Below, piece after piece: positions 16,036-23,780 of a DNA stretch of 27,106 nucleotides (positions are counted from its first letter, which is position 1; each line of letters begins with the position of its first letter). Source of the stretch: an uncultured Clostridia bacterium (lineage in GTDB: Bacteria; Bacillota; Clostridia; Oscillospirales; CAG-272); the NCBI GenBank assembly GCA_904501715.1, contig CAJGCD010000015.1, positions 1 to 27,106 on the forward strand, in the 5' to 3' direction. A model generated the notes under the pieces. That model worked only from the letters and a program-made list of their open reading frames with translations, did not search any database and was not told the origin of the DNA. A program made the position numbers and the translations under genes.

Positions 16036-16803
16036 GTGAACGATATACTTCTTGGCATACTCGGCGGTCTTGGACCTATGTCGGGGGTGTATTTTTGCGA
16101 AATGCTCACATGTCACACCAAGGCGCTGCGCGACAGCGACCACATAAACTTTCTGCTCTCCTCAAGAGCCGATACCCCCGACCGCTCATCCTTTATCTTA
16201 GGCGAAAGCAAGGATGACCCCTCCCCCGTTATGGCAGAGGAGGCAAGACGGCTCCAAGGTGCGGGAGCGACTGTTTTGGCTATCCCCTGCAATACAGCAC
16301 ACTACTTCTATGAAAAGATACGCGACGCGGTGGATATACCCGTCATAAATATAATCGAGGAGACCGCCCGCTTCTGCAACTACGAGGGCATAACCAAGGC
16401 GGGCGTGCTTGCCACCGCGGGTACCGCAGCCTCGGGAGCTTACACGGAGGTGTTCTCCAAGGAGGGCATTTCCATAGAGCCGCTTACAGAGCGTGAGCAA
16501 GCCGAAATAACCCATATAATATTCAACGACATAAAGGGCGGAAGAGCTCCCGATATGCACCGCTTCAACGCGGTCTGCGATGCGCTGAGAGCGCGTGGCT
16601 GTCAGCGGCTGATACTCGGCTGCACCGAGCTGTCCTTAATAAAAAAGAATCATCCCCTCCCCCCATACTTTATCGATTCGCTTGAGATGCTTGCTCTGGC
16701 GGCGATAAGGAGCTGCGGCAAGGAGCCCGTAGGCTTTGACGCACCTCTTATGAAATTTTACGGCGACGCCGAGAAAGGACGAGCAAAAGCAATATGTTAC
16801 TGA
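16036..16803 (+). CDS. Aspartate/glutamate racemase family protein
   Basis: 255 residues from GTG 16036 (AAAGGCGG about 10 bases upstream; no good ATG). Starts with GILGGLGPMSG (7-17), the fold's first loop. Both catalytic cysteines are present: Cys85 in IPCNTAH and Cys196 in LGCTELS, so the enzyme should be active in cofactor-independent epimerisation. The two-cysteine PCNTAH/GCTEL form fits the aspartate racemase branch better than MurI, but glutamate or broad specificity cannot be excluded. Its end overlaps the start of the MurE-like gene by 10 bp, suggesting the D-amino acid and the ligase work together in cell-wall precursor or related chemistry. Confidence 0.92.
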   Translation: MNDILLGILGGLGPMSGVYFCEMLTCHTKALRDSDHINFLLSSRADTPDRSSFILGESKDDPSPVMAEEARRLQGAGATVLAIPCNTAHYFYEKIRDAVDIPVINIIEETARFCNYEGITKAGVLATAGTAASGAYTEVFSKEGISIEPLTEREQAEITHIIFNDIKGGRAPDMHRFNAVCDALRARGCQRLILGCTELSLIKKNHPLPPYFIDSLEMLALAAIRSCGKEPVGFDAPLMKFYGDAEKGRAKAICY

Positions 16804-18293
16804 AAGAACTGATACAGGGTATCGATTACACCGAGGTGATAAACCGCTCGGGGCTCGATATCTCAACCCTTGATATAAAAATGCTGTCCTCCGACTCGCG
16901 AAAGGTCTTTGACGACTCGCTCTTCGTGTGCATATCGGGAAGCATAAGCGACGGTCACGACTACGCAGCAAACGCCTACAAAAACGGCTGCCGCGTATTT
17001 GTCAGCGAGCGCAGACCCTCCCTCCCCGACGATGCCTATATAATAATCACGAAAAATTCCCGCGTGGCTCTGGCTGAGCTTTCAGCCACCTTCTTCGGTC
17101 ATCCCTCCCGTGAGCTTACTGTTATAGGTATTACGGGAACTAAGGGAAAGACTACCTCTTCACTGCTCATATACAATATACTCAGCGCAAACGGAGTCAA
17201 GGCAGGCTATATCGGCTCAAACGGAGTATATTACGGCGAGTGCCGCTTTGATACCATAAACACCACACCCGAGAGCTACGACCTCCACGAGCATATGAGA
17301 AATATGCGTAACGCGGGAGTTACTACGGTTGTAATGGAGGTCTCATCCCAAGCCCTTAAAATGGCGAGAGTACACGGTATCCGCTTTGACATCTGCGTAT
17401 TTACCAACCTCTCTCCCGACCATATAGGCGAGTTTGAGCATCCCGACTTCGACGACTACAAAAACTGCAAGCACACTCTCTTTACCGACTACGGCGCGCA
17501 GTATATCGTATATAACGGCGACGACGAGTACGCAGGAGAAATGATAGGCGGCATCCGCTGCAAGATGGCAAGCATATCGGGCAAGGGCTGCAGCTCTGCC
17601 GATTACCGTGCCAAGAACATAGCATACTTCCGCTCACCCGGCAAAATATCGGTAAACTTTGACTGCGAGGAAGCGGAGGGAACCTATCCCGTGTCGCTCT
17701 CCTTCCCCGGTGAGTTCAGCGTATACAACGCGCTGACAGCTCTCGCCGTATGCCGCAGACTTGGACTTGAGACCAAGGATATAGTAGAAACCATGCGAAA
17801 CGTGCGCATCAAGGGCAGATTTGAGACCTACGAGCTTCCCAACGGAGCTACCGCCGTCATCGATTACGCCCACAACGGCATAAGCCTCAAGGCGGCGCTT
17901 ACCGCCCTGCGCAACTATGCCCCCAACCGCCTTATCTGCCTTTTCGGCTCTATCGGCGGAAGAACCAAGATGCGGCGCGCCGAGCTTGGACTTGTTGCCT
18001 CCCGCGATGCCGACTTCTGCATACTGACCTCGGACAACCCCGACAGCGAGCCGCCATCCGCCATAATCGGTGAGATAGCCTCCTACTTTACCGCGGGCAC
18101 CTGCCCATACGTGGCTATCCCCGACAGACGCAAGGCGATAGAATACGCTCTTGAAACCTCGGCAAAGGGAGATATCATCCTTCTGGCGGGTAAGGGGCAC
18201 GAAACCTATCAGCTTATATGCGGGATCCGCGAGGAATTTTCCGAGGCACAGATAATAGAGGAGTACTGCAAGGAAAAATCCCTTAAGAACTAA
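16794..18293 (+). CDS. murE: MurE-type Mur ligase (UDP-MurNAc-tripeptide synthetase family)
   Basis: 499 residues, three Mur ligase domains. The N-terminal domain ends near 105 (LSSDSRKV at 31-38 for UDP binding); central ATPase with GTKGKTT (115-121), TTPE (157-160), EVSSQAL (182-188), and a lysine (about 226, in YKNCKHTLF) at the expected carbamylated position; the C-terminal domain begins near 335 (RIKGRFE). MurE adds the third peptide residue to UDP-MurNAc-L-Ala-D-Glu. Two deviations matter: EVSSHAL has become EVSSQAL, and the amino-acid selectivity motif, DNPR in diaminopimelate enzymes, is DNPD (414-417). It lies with a racemase, not in a dcw cluster, so it may be a second MurE paralogue with another substrate. 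The symbol reflects family, not proven substrate. Confidence 0.85.
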   Translation: MLLKELIQGIDYTEVINRSGLDISTLDIKMLSSDSRKVFDDSLFVCISGSISDGHDYAANAYKNGCRVFVSERRPSLPDDAYIIITKNSRVALAELSATFFGHPSRELTVIGITGTKGKTTSSLLIYNILSANGVKAGYIGSNGVYYGECRFDTINTTPESYDLHEHMRNMRNAGVTTVVMEVSSQALKMARVHGIRFDICVFTNLSPDHIGEFEHPDFDDYKNCKHTLFTDYGAQYIVYNGDDEYAGEMIGGIRCKMASISGKGCSSADYRAKNIAYFRSPGKISVNFDCEEAEGTYPVSLSFPGEFSVYNALTALAVCRRLGLETKDIVETMRNVRIKGRFETYELPNGATAVIDYAHNGISLKAALTALRNYAPNRLICLFGSIGGRTKMRRAELGLVASRDADFCILTSDNPDSEPPSAIIGEIASYFTAGTCPYVAIPDRRKAIEYALETSAKGDIILLAGKGHETYQLICGIREEFSEAQIIEEYCKEKSLKN

Positions 18294-18313
18294 GAGGAAA
18301 GGATTTAATAGCC

Positions 18314-18994
18314 TTGAAGCTTTATAACCGTACCCTTGAGGCGCGTTTTATCTCGCGTCCAAACAGATTTATAGCTTACGCGGAGGTAGACCGAGAGGTC
18401 TGCCTCTGTCACGTAAAGAACACGGGAAGATGCCGTGAGCTTCTCACAGAGGGAGCCACAGTGATACTAAGCGTAGCTGACGACCCCGCGAGAAAGACAA
18501 AATACGACCTCGTGGCAGTATACAAGGGAGAAGAGCTGATAAATATAGACAGTCAGGCTCCAAACAAGGTCTTTGGCGAGTGGCTCCGTGAGGGCGGGCT
18601 CGGCAAGCTGTCGCTTATACGTCCCGAATATACCTACAAAAGCTCCCGCTTCGATTTCTACCTTGAAAAAGAGGAACGCCGCATATTTGCCGAGATAAAG
18701 GGCGTGACCCTTGAGGAGGACGGAGTGGTGATGTTCCCCGACGCTCCCACGGAGCGCGGAATAAAGCATCTTCGTGAGCTAACGGATGCCGCCAAGAGCG
18801 GCTATGAGGCATACGTTTTCTTTATAGTGCAGATGGAAAGCTGCAAATATTTTACGCCAAACAGAGCCACTCATCCCGAGTTTGCCGATGCTCTCGCAAA
18901 AGCGAGGGAAGGCGGTGTGCGCATCCGCGCCCTCGCCTGCAAGGTAACACCTGACTCTCTTTGCATAGACCGAGAGCTGGAGGTTCGTCTGTGA
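18314..18994 (+). CDS. sfsA: SfsA family protein (DNA/RNA nuclease, sugar fermentation stimulation homologue)
   Basis: 226 residues from TTG 18314, with AGGAAAGGA about 10 bases upstream. It carries the family landmarks in order: RFIAYAEVDREVCLCHVKNTG (residues ~17-37), RKTKYDLVAV, INIDSQAPNKVF (~76-87), SSRFDFYLE and FAEIKGVTLEEDGVVMFPDAPTERG (~120-144), the acidic/Lys cluster of a PD-(D/E)XK-like nuclease site, then YVFFIVQM. E. coli SfsA was named for maltose metabolism effects; nuclease activity is reported for the family, but the cellular role is unclear. Last gene of the operon, 20 bp after MurE. Confidence 0.92.
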   Translation: MKLYNRTLEARFISRPNRFIAYAEVDREVCLCHVKNTGRCRELLTEGATVILSVADDPARKTKYDLVAVYKGEELINIDSQAPNKVFGEWLREGGLGKLSLIRPEYTYKSSRFDFYLEKEERRIFAEIKGVTLEEDGVVMFPDAPTERGIKHLRELTDAAKSGYEAYVFFIVQMESCKYFTPNRATHPEFADALAKAREGGVRIRALACKVTPDSLCIDRELEVRL

Positions 18995-19029
18995 TGCTCG
19001 GCGAAATCTTCCTTTTTTCGCCAAAGCTA

Positions 19030-19058
19030 TTGACATATTAACTTAGCCGTGTTAAAAT
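19030..19058 (+). promoter_or_regulatory. Promoter of the MarR / ABC exporter operon
   Basis: -35 TTGACA (19030-19035), 17-bp spacer, -10 TAAAAT (19053-19058). The palindrome at 19058-19090 starts on the last base of the -10. Confidence 0.8.
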
Positions 19059-19097
19059 AGTTGCACACGCAACCGTTGCGTGTGCAACTATTTTTTT
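19058..19097 (+). promoter_or_regulatory. 33-bp palindrome plus T7: MarR operator and/or leader terminator
   Basis: Perfect 16-bp arms (19058-19073, 19075-19090) around a single C, followed by seven T (19091-19097). Each arm contains its own dyad, GTTGC-N4-GCAAC, so there are two tandem 14-bp operator-like sites for a MarR dimer. As RNA the sequence forms a strong stem with a U-run, a textbook intrinsic terminator, between the start of transcription and the ribosome site GAGG (19098-19101). Confidence 0.8.
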
Positions 19098-19107
19098 GAG
19101 GTATTAT

Positions 19108-19542
19108 ATGCTGAGATTTATGAAGATGCTGAACAATATAAGCCGCTCCCAAGCGACCTACCGAGGTCAGAGGGTAAGCCGAGAGGGATTATGCCCGCCA
19201 CACCACTCCTTTGTGCTGGCTATATGCAAGACCCCCGGGAGCTCTCAGGAGCAGCTGGCGCGTGAGCTTTGCCTTAACAAAAGCACCGTGACCAGAACCC
19301 TTGCCCATCTTGAGGAGCAGGGATATATAAAACGCGAGCAGTCCCCCGAGGACAAGCGTCAGCTTGCCGTTTTTCCCACCGAAAGGCTGCTCGACGCTCT
19401 GCCCGAGATACGGGATGTGTCAAGAGAATGGCACGAGCGCATCTCCGAGGGTATCCCCGAGGAGGAGCTTGCCGTATTTCACTCGGTGCTATCTAAAATG
19501 GAGAAGCGCGCCAAAGAAATAATAGACGGGGAGGACGCCTAA
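19108..19542 (+). CDS. MarR family transcriptional regulator
   Basis: 144 residues from ATG 19108 (GAGG six bases upstream), preferred over the in-frame TTG inside the T-run. Central winged helix: SSQEQLARELCLNKSTVTRTL (about residues 49-69) is the helix-turn-helix, then LEEQGYIKREQSPEDKRQLAVFPT is the wing with the conserved Asp-Lys-Arg. Flanking helices form the dimer. Its stop overlaps the ATG of the exporter gene (TAATG). MarR proteins upstream of ABC exporters usually repress the operon until a toxic ligand binds; the tandem GTTGC dyads next to the -10 are the likely site. Confidence 0.94.
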   Translation: MLRFMKMLNNISRSQATYRGQRVSREGLCPPHHSFVLAICKTPGSSQEQLARELCLNKSTVTRTLAHLEEQGYIKREQSPEDKRQLAVFPTERLLDALPEIRDVSREWHERISEGIPEEELAVFHSVLSKMEKRAKEIIDGEDA

Positions 19543-21260
19543 TGAAGTGGATATTTTCATATCTTAAGCCCCTCAAGGTACGCATGGCAATAGGGCTGTC
19601 CATAAAAATACTGGGTACGGTAGCCGAGCTGCTCATTCCCTTCGTGCTCTCCCACATACTCGAGAACGTAATAGTAACTCAGGACGTAGGTAAAATAATA
19701 TTCTTCGGTGTCATAATGGCTGTTTGCGCCCTTGTAGCGGGACTTGGAAACATAATCGCCAACCGTATGGCGGCAAGAGTAACCATGATATTCTCCTCTG
19801 CTATGCGCCGCGACCTTTTTTCAAAGACCCTGATGCTCTCAGCGCGGGACACCGACCGCTTCACTATTCCCTCTCTTGAGGCGCGCATAACCTCGGACAC
19901 CTACAACGTGCAGAACTTTGTGGGTATGATACAGAGAATGGGCGTGCGCGCTCCAATTCTGCTTCTTGGGGGCATAGCCATAACCCTGCTTATGGACAGC
20001 GCTCTGTCCTTGGTAATGATAGCCACTCTCCCTCTCATATTTATAGTGGTTTACAGCATATCCCGCCTCGGCGTACCGCTCTACACAAAGGTACAGAAGT
20101 CGGTTGACGGAATGGTGCGAGTAGTTCGAGAGGACGCTCAGGGAATAAGAGTCATAAAGGCGCTCTCCAAAAACGAGTACGAAAACCGCCGTTACGATAC
20201 GGTTAACCGCGCCCTCTGCAAGCAGGAAACGAAAGCGGGTACCATAATGGGCATCGTTAACCCGGTCATGACTATGCTTATGAATCTTGGCATAGCCGCG
20301 GTAGTGGCGGTCAGCGCTTTTCTGGTTTCCAAGGGACAGTCCTCCCCCGCCACGGTCATAGCCTTTATGCAATATTTTACGCTCATATCCATGGCTATGA
20401 TGTCCCTCTCCCGTATGTTCGTTATGTTCACTAAGTGCGCCGCATCGGCAGGACGTATATCCGAGGTGATGTATGCCGAAAGCGAGCTTCGTCTGGAGGA
20501 GGACGACGGCAAGGGCGACCCCTCTGTGCATATTTCCTTTGAGGACGTAAGCTTCTCCTATTTTGGCAAGAAGCCCAACGCGGACCGCGTTTCGGTGTCG
20601 CTGAAAAAAGGACAGCGCCTTGGAATCATAGGCGCGACGGGAAGCGGAAAATCCACCCTCGTAAAGCTCCTTCTGCGCTTCTACGACCTGGACAGCGGAT
20701 GCATCCGCATAAACGGACGAGATATCCGCTCCTACACAAAGGACGAGCTTACGTCTATGTTCGGAGTTGCCCTGCAAAACGATTTTCTCTATGCCGACAC
20801 CATAGCCGAAAACATCCGCTTCGGCAGAGATATATCCGATGAGGATATGATACGCGCCGCCAAGATAGCCCAGGCTCACGACTTTATATCGGCTATGCCC
20901 GACGGATATTCACATATACTCTCGGCTAAGGGCACTAACCTCTCGGGAGGTCAGCGTCAGCGCGTGCTCATAGCCCGCGCCATAGCCGCGCGCCCCGATA
21001 TACTTATACTCGACGACTCCTCCTCCGCTCTTGACTATAAGACCGACTCGGCGCTCAGACGCGCCCTCGCGGAGGAGCTGGGCGACTCTACCGTCATAAC
21101 CGTAGCCCAGAGAGTCAGCTCGGTAAAAAGCTGTGATTTGATACTCGTCATAGACGAGGGCAGAATCATAGGCAGAGGCAGCCACGAGGAGCTTCTGCGC
21201 GATTGCGCCGAATACCGAGAGATAAGCGAGTCGCAGATGGGAGGTGCTTTCCTTGACTAA
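19542..21260 (+). CDS. ABC exporter subunit with degenerate catalytic site (second pair)
   Basis: 572 residues. Six membrane helices in about 1-300, then the ATPase: Walker A GATGSGKST (~364-372), Q-loop ALQNDFLY, canonical signature LSGGQ (~467), Walker B ILILDDSSSALD with Asp in place of the catalytic Glu (~492), and Gln in place of the switch His (VAQRVSS, ~523). Same type as the gene at 8073-9818, and likewise first in its pair. It should contribute the non-hydrolysing ATP site of a heterodimer with the product of 21253-23046. Controlled with MarR. Substrate unknown. Confidence 0.93.
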   Translation: MKWIFSYLKPLKVRMAIGLSIKILGTVAELLIPFVLSHILENVIVTQDVGKIIFFGVIMAVCALVAGLGNIIANRMAARVTMIFSSAMRRDLFSKTLMLSARDTDRFTIPSLEARITSDTYNVQNFVGMIQRMGVRAPILLLGGIAITLLMDSALSLVMIATLPLIFIVVYSISRLGVPLYTKVQKSVDGMVRVVREDAQGIRVIKALSKNEYENRRYDTVNRALCKQETKAGTIMGIVNPVMTMLMNLGIAAVVAVSAFLVSKGQSSPATVIAFMQYFTLISMAMMSLSRMFVMFTKCAASAGRISEVMYAESELRLEEDDGKGDPSVHISFEDVSFSYFGKKPNADRVSVSLKKGQRLGIIGATGSGKSTLVKLLLRFYDLDSGCIRINGRDIRSYTKDELTSMFGVALQNDFLYADTIAENIRFGRDISDEDMIRAAKIAQAHDFISAMPDGYSHILSAKGTNLSGGQRQRVLIARAIAARPDILILDDSSSALDYKTDSALRRALAEELGDSTVITVAQRVSSVKSCDLILVIDEGRIIGRGSHEELLRDCAEYREISESQMGGAFLD

Positions 21261-23046
21261 AAAAGATAAAACCGTACAGCGCAAAAAGCGCGGTATCTTT
21301 CTGCGCCTGAGCAGATACGTCCTTGAGGGCTGGGCACTCTTTGTCCCCGCGGTTATACTCACTCTGCTCTCAAATCAGCTCTCTCTCATGGGACCCCGCT
21401 TCTCGGGCGCGGCAATTGATGCCATAGGGCTTGAGCGAGGCGTGGATTTTTATACCGTTTCTCTTAACGTGGGGATAATGATATTCTGCTACGTGGTGTC
21501 CGCCGCCCTCTCCTACGCTCTGGCAATGATAATGATACGCCTCAGCCAAAGCATAATCTATAAGATGAGAAAGCAGGTATTCGAGAAGCTCAATACCCTC
21601 CCCGTGGGATATTTCGACACCCACGCCACGGGTGACATCATCAGCCATCTCTCATACGATATCGACACCATTAACAGCACACTCTCCCACGACCTTATTC
21701 AGGTAATGACAAGCGCTTATACGGTCATAGGCTCTCTCGTCTTTATGTGGCAGATATCAAAGCCTATGATACTCATATTCGCTCTGACCGTACCCGCATC
21801 AATTCTCTTTACCCGCTATCGCTCAAAAAAGGTGCGCCCCCTCTTCAGAGCTCGCTCCAAAAAATACGGAGAGCTTAACGGCTATGCCGAGGAGATGCTC
21901 TCAGGCTCACGCTCCATAGCGGCATACGGAAGGCAAGAGGTCATTTCCGAGCGCTTCAACAAGCACAATAAGGAGGCTATGGATGCCTTCTATAAGGCGG
22001 AATACAACGCCGCTATGCTCTTTCCCACCATAAACTTTATCAATAATATCTCCCTGACGCTGGTAGCAGTGTTCGGAGGAATACTCTATATGTACTCCCA
22101 AAGCGGAGCGGTCCTCGTCGGCTCGGCGTTCTTTATCACTCTGGGCGGAGTGGCACAGTTCGTTCAGTATTCAAGAAAGTTTGCGGGCCCTATAAACGAA
22201 TTCTCCAACATTCTTCACGAGTTCCAGTCAGCGTTCTCCGCCGCGGAGCGTGTATTCAGAATACTTGACGAGGAGCCCGAGCCCGAGGACTCTCCCGAGG
22301 CGATAAGCCTTGAGAGCGTAGAGGGCAACGTGGAGTTTGATGACGTGACCTTCGGCTACGTTCCCGAAAAGACCATACTTAAAAATGTATTTGTCACCGC
22401 ACGCAAGGGACAGACCATAGCAATAGTCGGACCTACGGGAGCGGGAAAGACCACTATAATAAATCTCATTATGAGATTTTACGACGTAAATTCGGGTGAG
22501 ATACGAATGGACGGCATACCCGTAAAGGATATCAAGCGCGCCGACCTTCGCCGAGCCTATACTATGGTTCTTCAGGACACGTGGCTCTTCTACGGAACGA
22601 TATACGACAATATCGTTTACGGCAAGGAGAACGCAACGCCCGAGGAGGTTTACGAGGCTGCCAAGGCGGCAAAGATACATTCCTATATAGAGAGCCTTCC
22701 CGATGGATATAATACCCTTCTCTCGGATGACGGAGTAAATATTTCCAAGGGACAGAAGCAGCTCATTACCATAGCCCGCGCCTTTCTCTCCGACGCGCCT
22801 ATGCTGATTCTGGACGAGGCGACCTCCAACGTTGACTCCCGTACCGAGATACAGATTCAGGACGCTATGACCGAGCTTATGAAGAACCGTACCTGCTTCG
22901 TTATCGCCCACCGACTTTCCACCATACAGAATGCCGATACCATTCTGGTCATAAAGGACGGAGCTATAATCGAGCAGGGCAACCACGAACAGCTTTTACG
23001 CGCGGGAGGCTTTTACAGCTCGCTTTATAACTCGCAATTCTCATAA
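21253..23046 (+). CDS. ABC exporter subunit with canonical catalytic residues (second pair)
   Basis: 597 residues from TTG 21253, chosen because GGGAGG (21239-21244) is then 8 bases upstream; the in-frame GTG 21244 overlaps that site. The gene overlaps its partner by 8 bp. Six membrane helices (about 20-325), then Walker A GPTGAGKTT (~393), Q-loop VLQDTWLF, signature ISKGQ with Lys in place of the family Gly (~497), Walker B MLILDEATSNVD with catalytic Glu (~521) and switch His in IAHRLST (~552). The altered signature pairs with the partner's degenerate Walker B to give one inactive composite site. Confidence 0.93.
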   Translation: MTKKDKTVQRKKRGIFLRLSRYVLEGWALFVPAVILTLLSNQLSLMGPRFSGAAIDAIGLERGVDFYTVSLNVGIMIFCYVVSAALSYALAMIMIRLSQSIIYKMRKQVFEKLNTLPVGYFDTHATGDIISHLSYDIDTINSTLSHDLIQVMTSAYTVIGSLVFMWQISKPMILIFALTVPASILFTRYRSKKVRPLFRARSKKYGELNGYAEEMLSGSRSIAAYGRQEVISERFNKHNKEAMDAFYKAEYNAAMLFPTINFINNISLTLVAVFGGILYMYSQSGAVLVGSAFFITLGGVAQFVQYSRKFAGPINEFSNILHEFQSAFSAAERVFRILDEEPEPEDSPEAISLESVEGNVEFDDVTFGYVPEKTILKNVFVTARKGQTIAIVGPTGAGKTTIINLIMRFYDVNSGEIRMDGIPVKDIKRADLRRAYTMVLQDTWLFYGTIYDNIVYGKENATPEEVYEAAKAAKIHSYIESLPDGYNTLLSDDGVNISKGQKQLITIARAFLSDAPMLILDEATSNVDSRTEIQIQDAMTELMKNRTCFVIAHRLSTIQNADTILVIKDGAIIEQGNHEQLLRAGGFYSSLYNSQFS

Positions 23047-23096
23047 CGTCCCTGCGTAGCAATCAAAAAGTAGGCGAAGAATGCTTTTATGCCAAA

Positions 23097-23302
23097 AGCT
23101 CCCCTCGGGGGGAGCTGTCAGCAGTGCTGACTGAGAGGGGGTAAGAAAAAAGACAGGGTACCCCTCTCCGTCGGCTACGCCGCCACCCCCCCAAGGGGAG
23201 GCTTTGATTGAGCGATATTCTTGGCTTTATATTTCATCCGTAGGGGCGCACGTTGTGCGTCCGCCCACCCATTAGCCTTCCCCTTCCCCAAAGGGTAAGG
23301 CT
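23097..23302. repeat. Interspersed hairpin-repeat block after the exporter operon
   Basis: This fills the first part of the 734-bp gap 23047-23780. In order: AGCTCCCC-TCGG-GGGGAGCT (23097-23116), GTCAGCA-G-TGCTGAC (23117-23131), GAGAGGGG paired with CCCCTCTC across an A-rich loop, a CCCC/GGGG segment that can pair back to the first hairpin, GTAGGGGCGCAC-GTT-GTGCGTCCGC (from 23240), and AGCCTT...AAGGCT followed by six T (23274-23307), usable as a terminator. The types resemble repeats at 2515 and 11718. No transposase gene is present. Confidence 0.65.
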
Positions 23303-23472
23303 TTTTTAGTTCTTATGCAACAAAAAGTGTTATAACAGACCGAATAATGAATATTGACAAATAGTAATTTATGTGCCAAACTAATCAAATATTGCAAAGT
23401 GGGTATAATTTTCTTTTTTGATGGAAAAGTATATCTTTTTTCTGCATGAACAAAAATAGAATTTGATAAAAT

Positions 23473-23580
23473 GCAAATTCCTACTTTGTTTGTGCGGTTA
23501 TACCGATTTTGCAAGGATTAGTTTGGCGACTATCGGAGTTTGCGTTTTTGTGCGGTTGCTTCGGAAGCCGCACTTTTTTA
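23473..23580 (+). ncRNA. Candidate structured leader RNA or sRNA with intrinsic terminator
   Basis: A 9-bp closing stem GCAAATTCC / GGAGTTTGC (23473-23481, 23535-23543; one G-U pair) encloses two hairpins: CGGT-TAT-ACCG (23495-23505) and GAT(T)AGT...ACTATC (23516-23534). A GTGCGG...CCGCAC hairpin (23550-23573) with a run of six T follows. GTGCGG also occurs at 23492-23497, and CCGAT (23503-23507) can pair with ATCGG (23532-23536), so exclusive alternative folds are available. It matches no riboswitch class I know. AAAGGA and an ATG (23599, 38 codons) follow, but coding looks doubtful. The AT-rich stretch 23303-23470 holds no gene; TATAAT at 23404 is the best -10 upstream. Confidence 0.45.
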
Positions 23581-23680
23581 TTTGAAAGGATATTTTTTAT
23601 GAAATCTTTGGACGTCTTTCGGATAGGCGAGCATTTTATACGTTTTTGTGCTCGTGGGGAGATAAAAAAAGATATATACA

Positions 23681-23713
23681 TACATTTACAAATGTACATT
23701 TTTGTGTTAATAT
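23681..23713 (+). promoter_or_regulatory. Promoter and palindrome upstream of the AraC-corrinoid gene
   Basis: -35 TTTACA (23685-23690), 17-bp spacer, -10 TAATAT (23708-23713). A 16-bp perfect palindrome, TACATTT-AC-AAATGTA (23681-23696), covers the -35. The weak hexamers fit an activator- or repressor-controlled promoter. AAAGGTGG (23764-23771) is the ribosome site for ATG 23781. Confidence 0.6.
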
Positions 23714-23780
23714 AAATATATAACGTAATTTTTCGGAGTGCGTATCCGCCAAAAATCATACGGAAAGGTGGCGATCAACA

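Noticed and set aside
23097..23302. CRISPR array
   Set aside because: The hairpins differ from each other and have no regular repeat-spacer spacing; no cas genes are nearby.
23473..23580. Known cobalamin riboswitch
   Set aside because: The conserved cobalamin core elements (such as GCCACTG) were not found and the element is too short, despite the B12-related genes downstream.
23599..23715. 38-codon frame with AAAGGA upstream, after the candidate RNA
   Set aside because: Its 3' half is the AT-rich promoter region of the AraC-corrinoid gene and the peptide has no recognisable pattern; the ribosome-site-like AAAGGA is weak evidence by itself.
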